From: CAIWHR01 sp040007035
Lineage (GTDB): Bacteria; Pseudomonadota; Gammaproteobacteria; Burkholderiales; Casimicrobiaceae
Reading direction: 5' to 3'
Assembly (NCBI GenBank): GCA_040007035.1
Contig: JBDTVU010000188.1
Location: 1-5,674, forward strand
DNA: 5,674 bases
The notes beneath the pieces are model-generated. The model had not been told where the DNA came from, made no database searches, and worked only from the letters and a program-made list of their open reading frames with translations. The translations under genes were made by a program, and so were the position numbers. Shown here piece by piece: positions 5,540 to 5,674 of this stretch. Numbering within the stretch: position 1 is the first letter of the stretch; every line of letters begins with the position of its first letter.

Positions 5540-5674
5540 GATCGGCAGTCCATCGTCTTCGGCGAAGTCCGCGACGCTTGCAAAATCGCGATATCACTCA
5601 CCGTTATGCGCGTTGGTGCCGGAAACGGAAGATCGCGTCGTTCGCGAAGCCGGTGGCGGGACGTGCGCGCATTA

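Noticed and set aside
5530..5601. Longer N-terminus for the repeat protein (start at 5601)
   Set aside because: It would place 24 polar residues before a clean signal peptide, and the strong ribosome binding site lies at the inner ATG.

Overview
The window is strongly GC-rich, with G or C at almost every third codon position. It looks like a chromosomal segment of a Gram-negative proteobacterium. The best guess is Betaproteobacteria (Rhodocyclales or Burkholderiales type), because the 2-oxoacid:ferredoxin oxidoreductase β subunit carries the GIGCSSKTPTYF/GNSHGFNSVHGRM version of the family and an AsmA-type envelope protein lies next to it. This lineage call is from family resemblance, not a database search. 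I see no mobile element, phage gene, CRISPR array, tRNA or rRNA.

Layout. (1) Positions 3-2398, plus strand: the end of a korA-type gene (2-oxoacid:ferredoxin oxidoreductase, α part of a γα fusion whose N-terminus is outside the window) and a complete korB (β subunit). They overlap by 4 nt (ATGA) and clearly form one translationally coupled operon. A perfect 8-bp GC hairpin sits on the korB stop codon. (2) Positions 2399-2617: a spacer with a 22-bp perfect direct repeat and a TAGAAT box 6 nt before the next ATG. (3) Positions 2618-4537, plus strand: an AsmA-family protein with an N-terminal membrane anchor and a large periplasmic body. (4) Positions 4586-4861 and 5176-5529, minus strand, convergent with asmA: two small, probably secreted proteins with clear signal peptides and good ribosome binding sites. 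The second holds two copies of a lysine/alanine-rich repeat and is followed by a textbook intrinsic terminator. (5) The ends: 4862-5122 holds a candidate promoter, an inverted repeat and a 12-bp palindrome ahead of the first small gene. 5530-5674 shows no gene and no convincing promoter.

How the parts work together. KorAB together oxidise a 2-oxoacid (most likely 2-oxoglutarate) with CoA to the acyl-CoA, CO2 and reduced ferredoxin, or run the reverse direction. AsmA and the two small exported proteins belong to the cell envelope and have no visible link to KorAB. I found no clear novel multi-gene system. The least explained parts are the two small exported proteins and the regulatory DNA around asmA.
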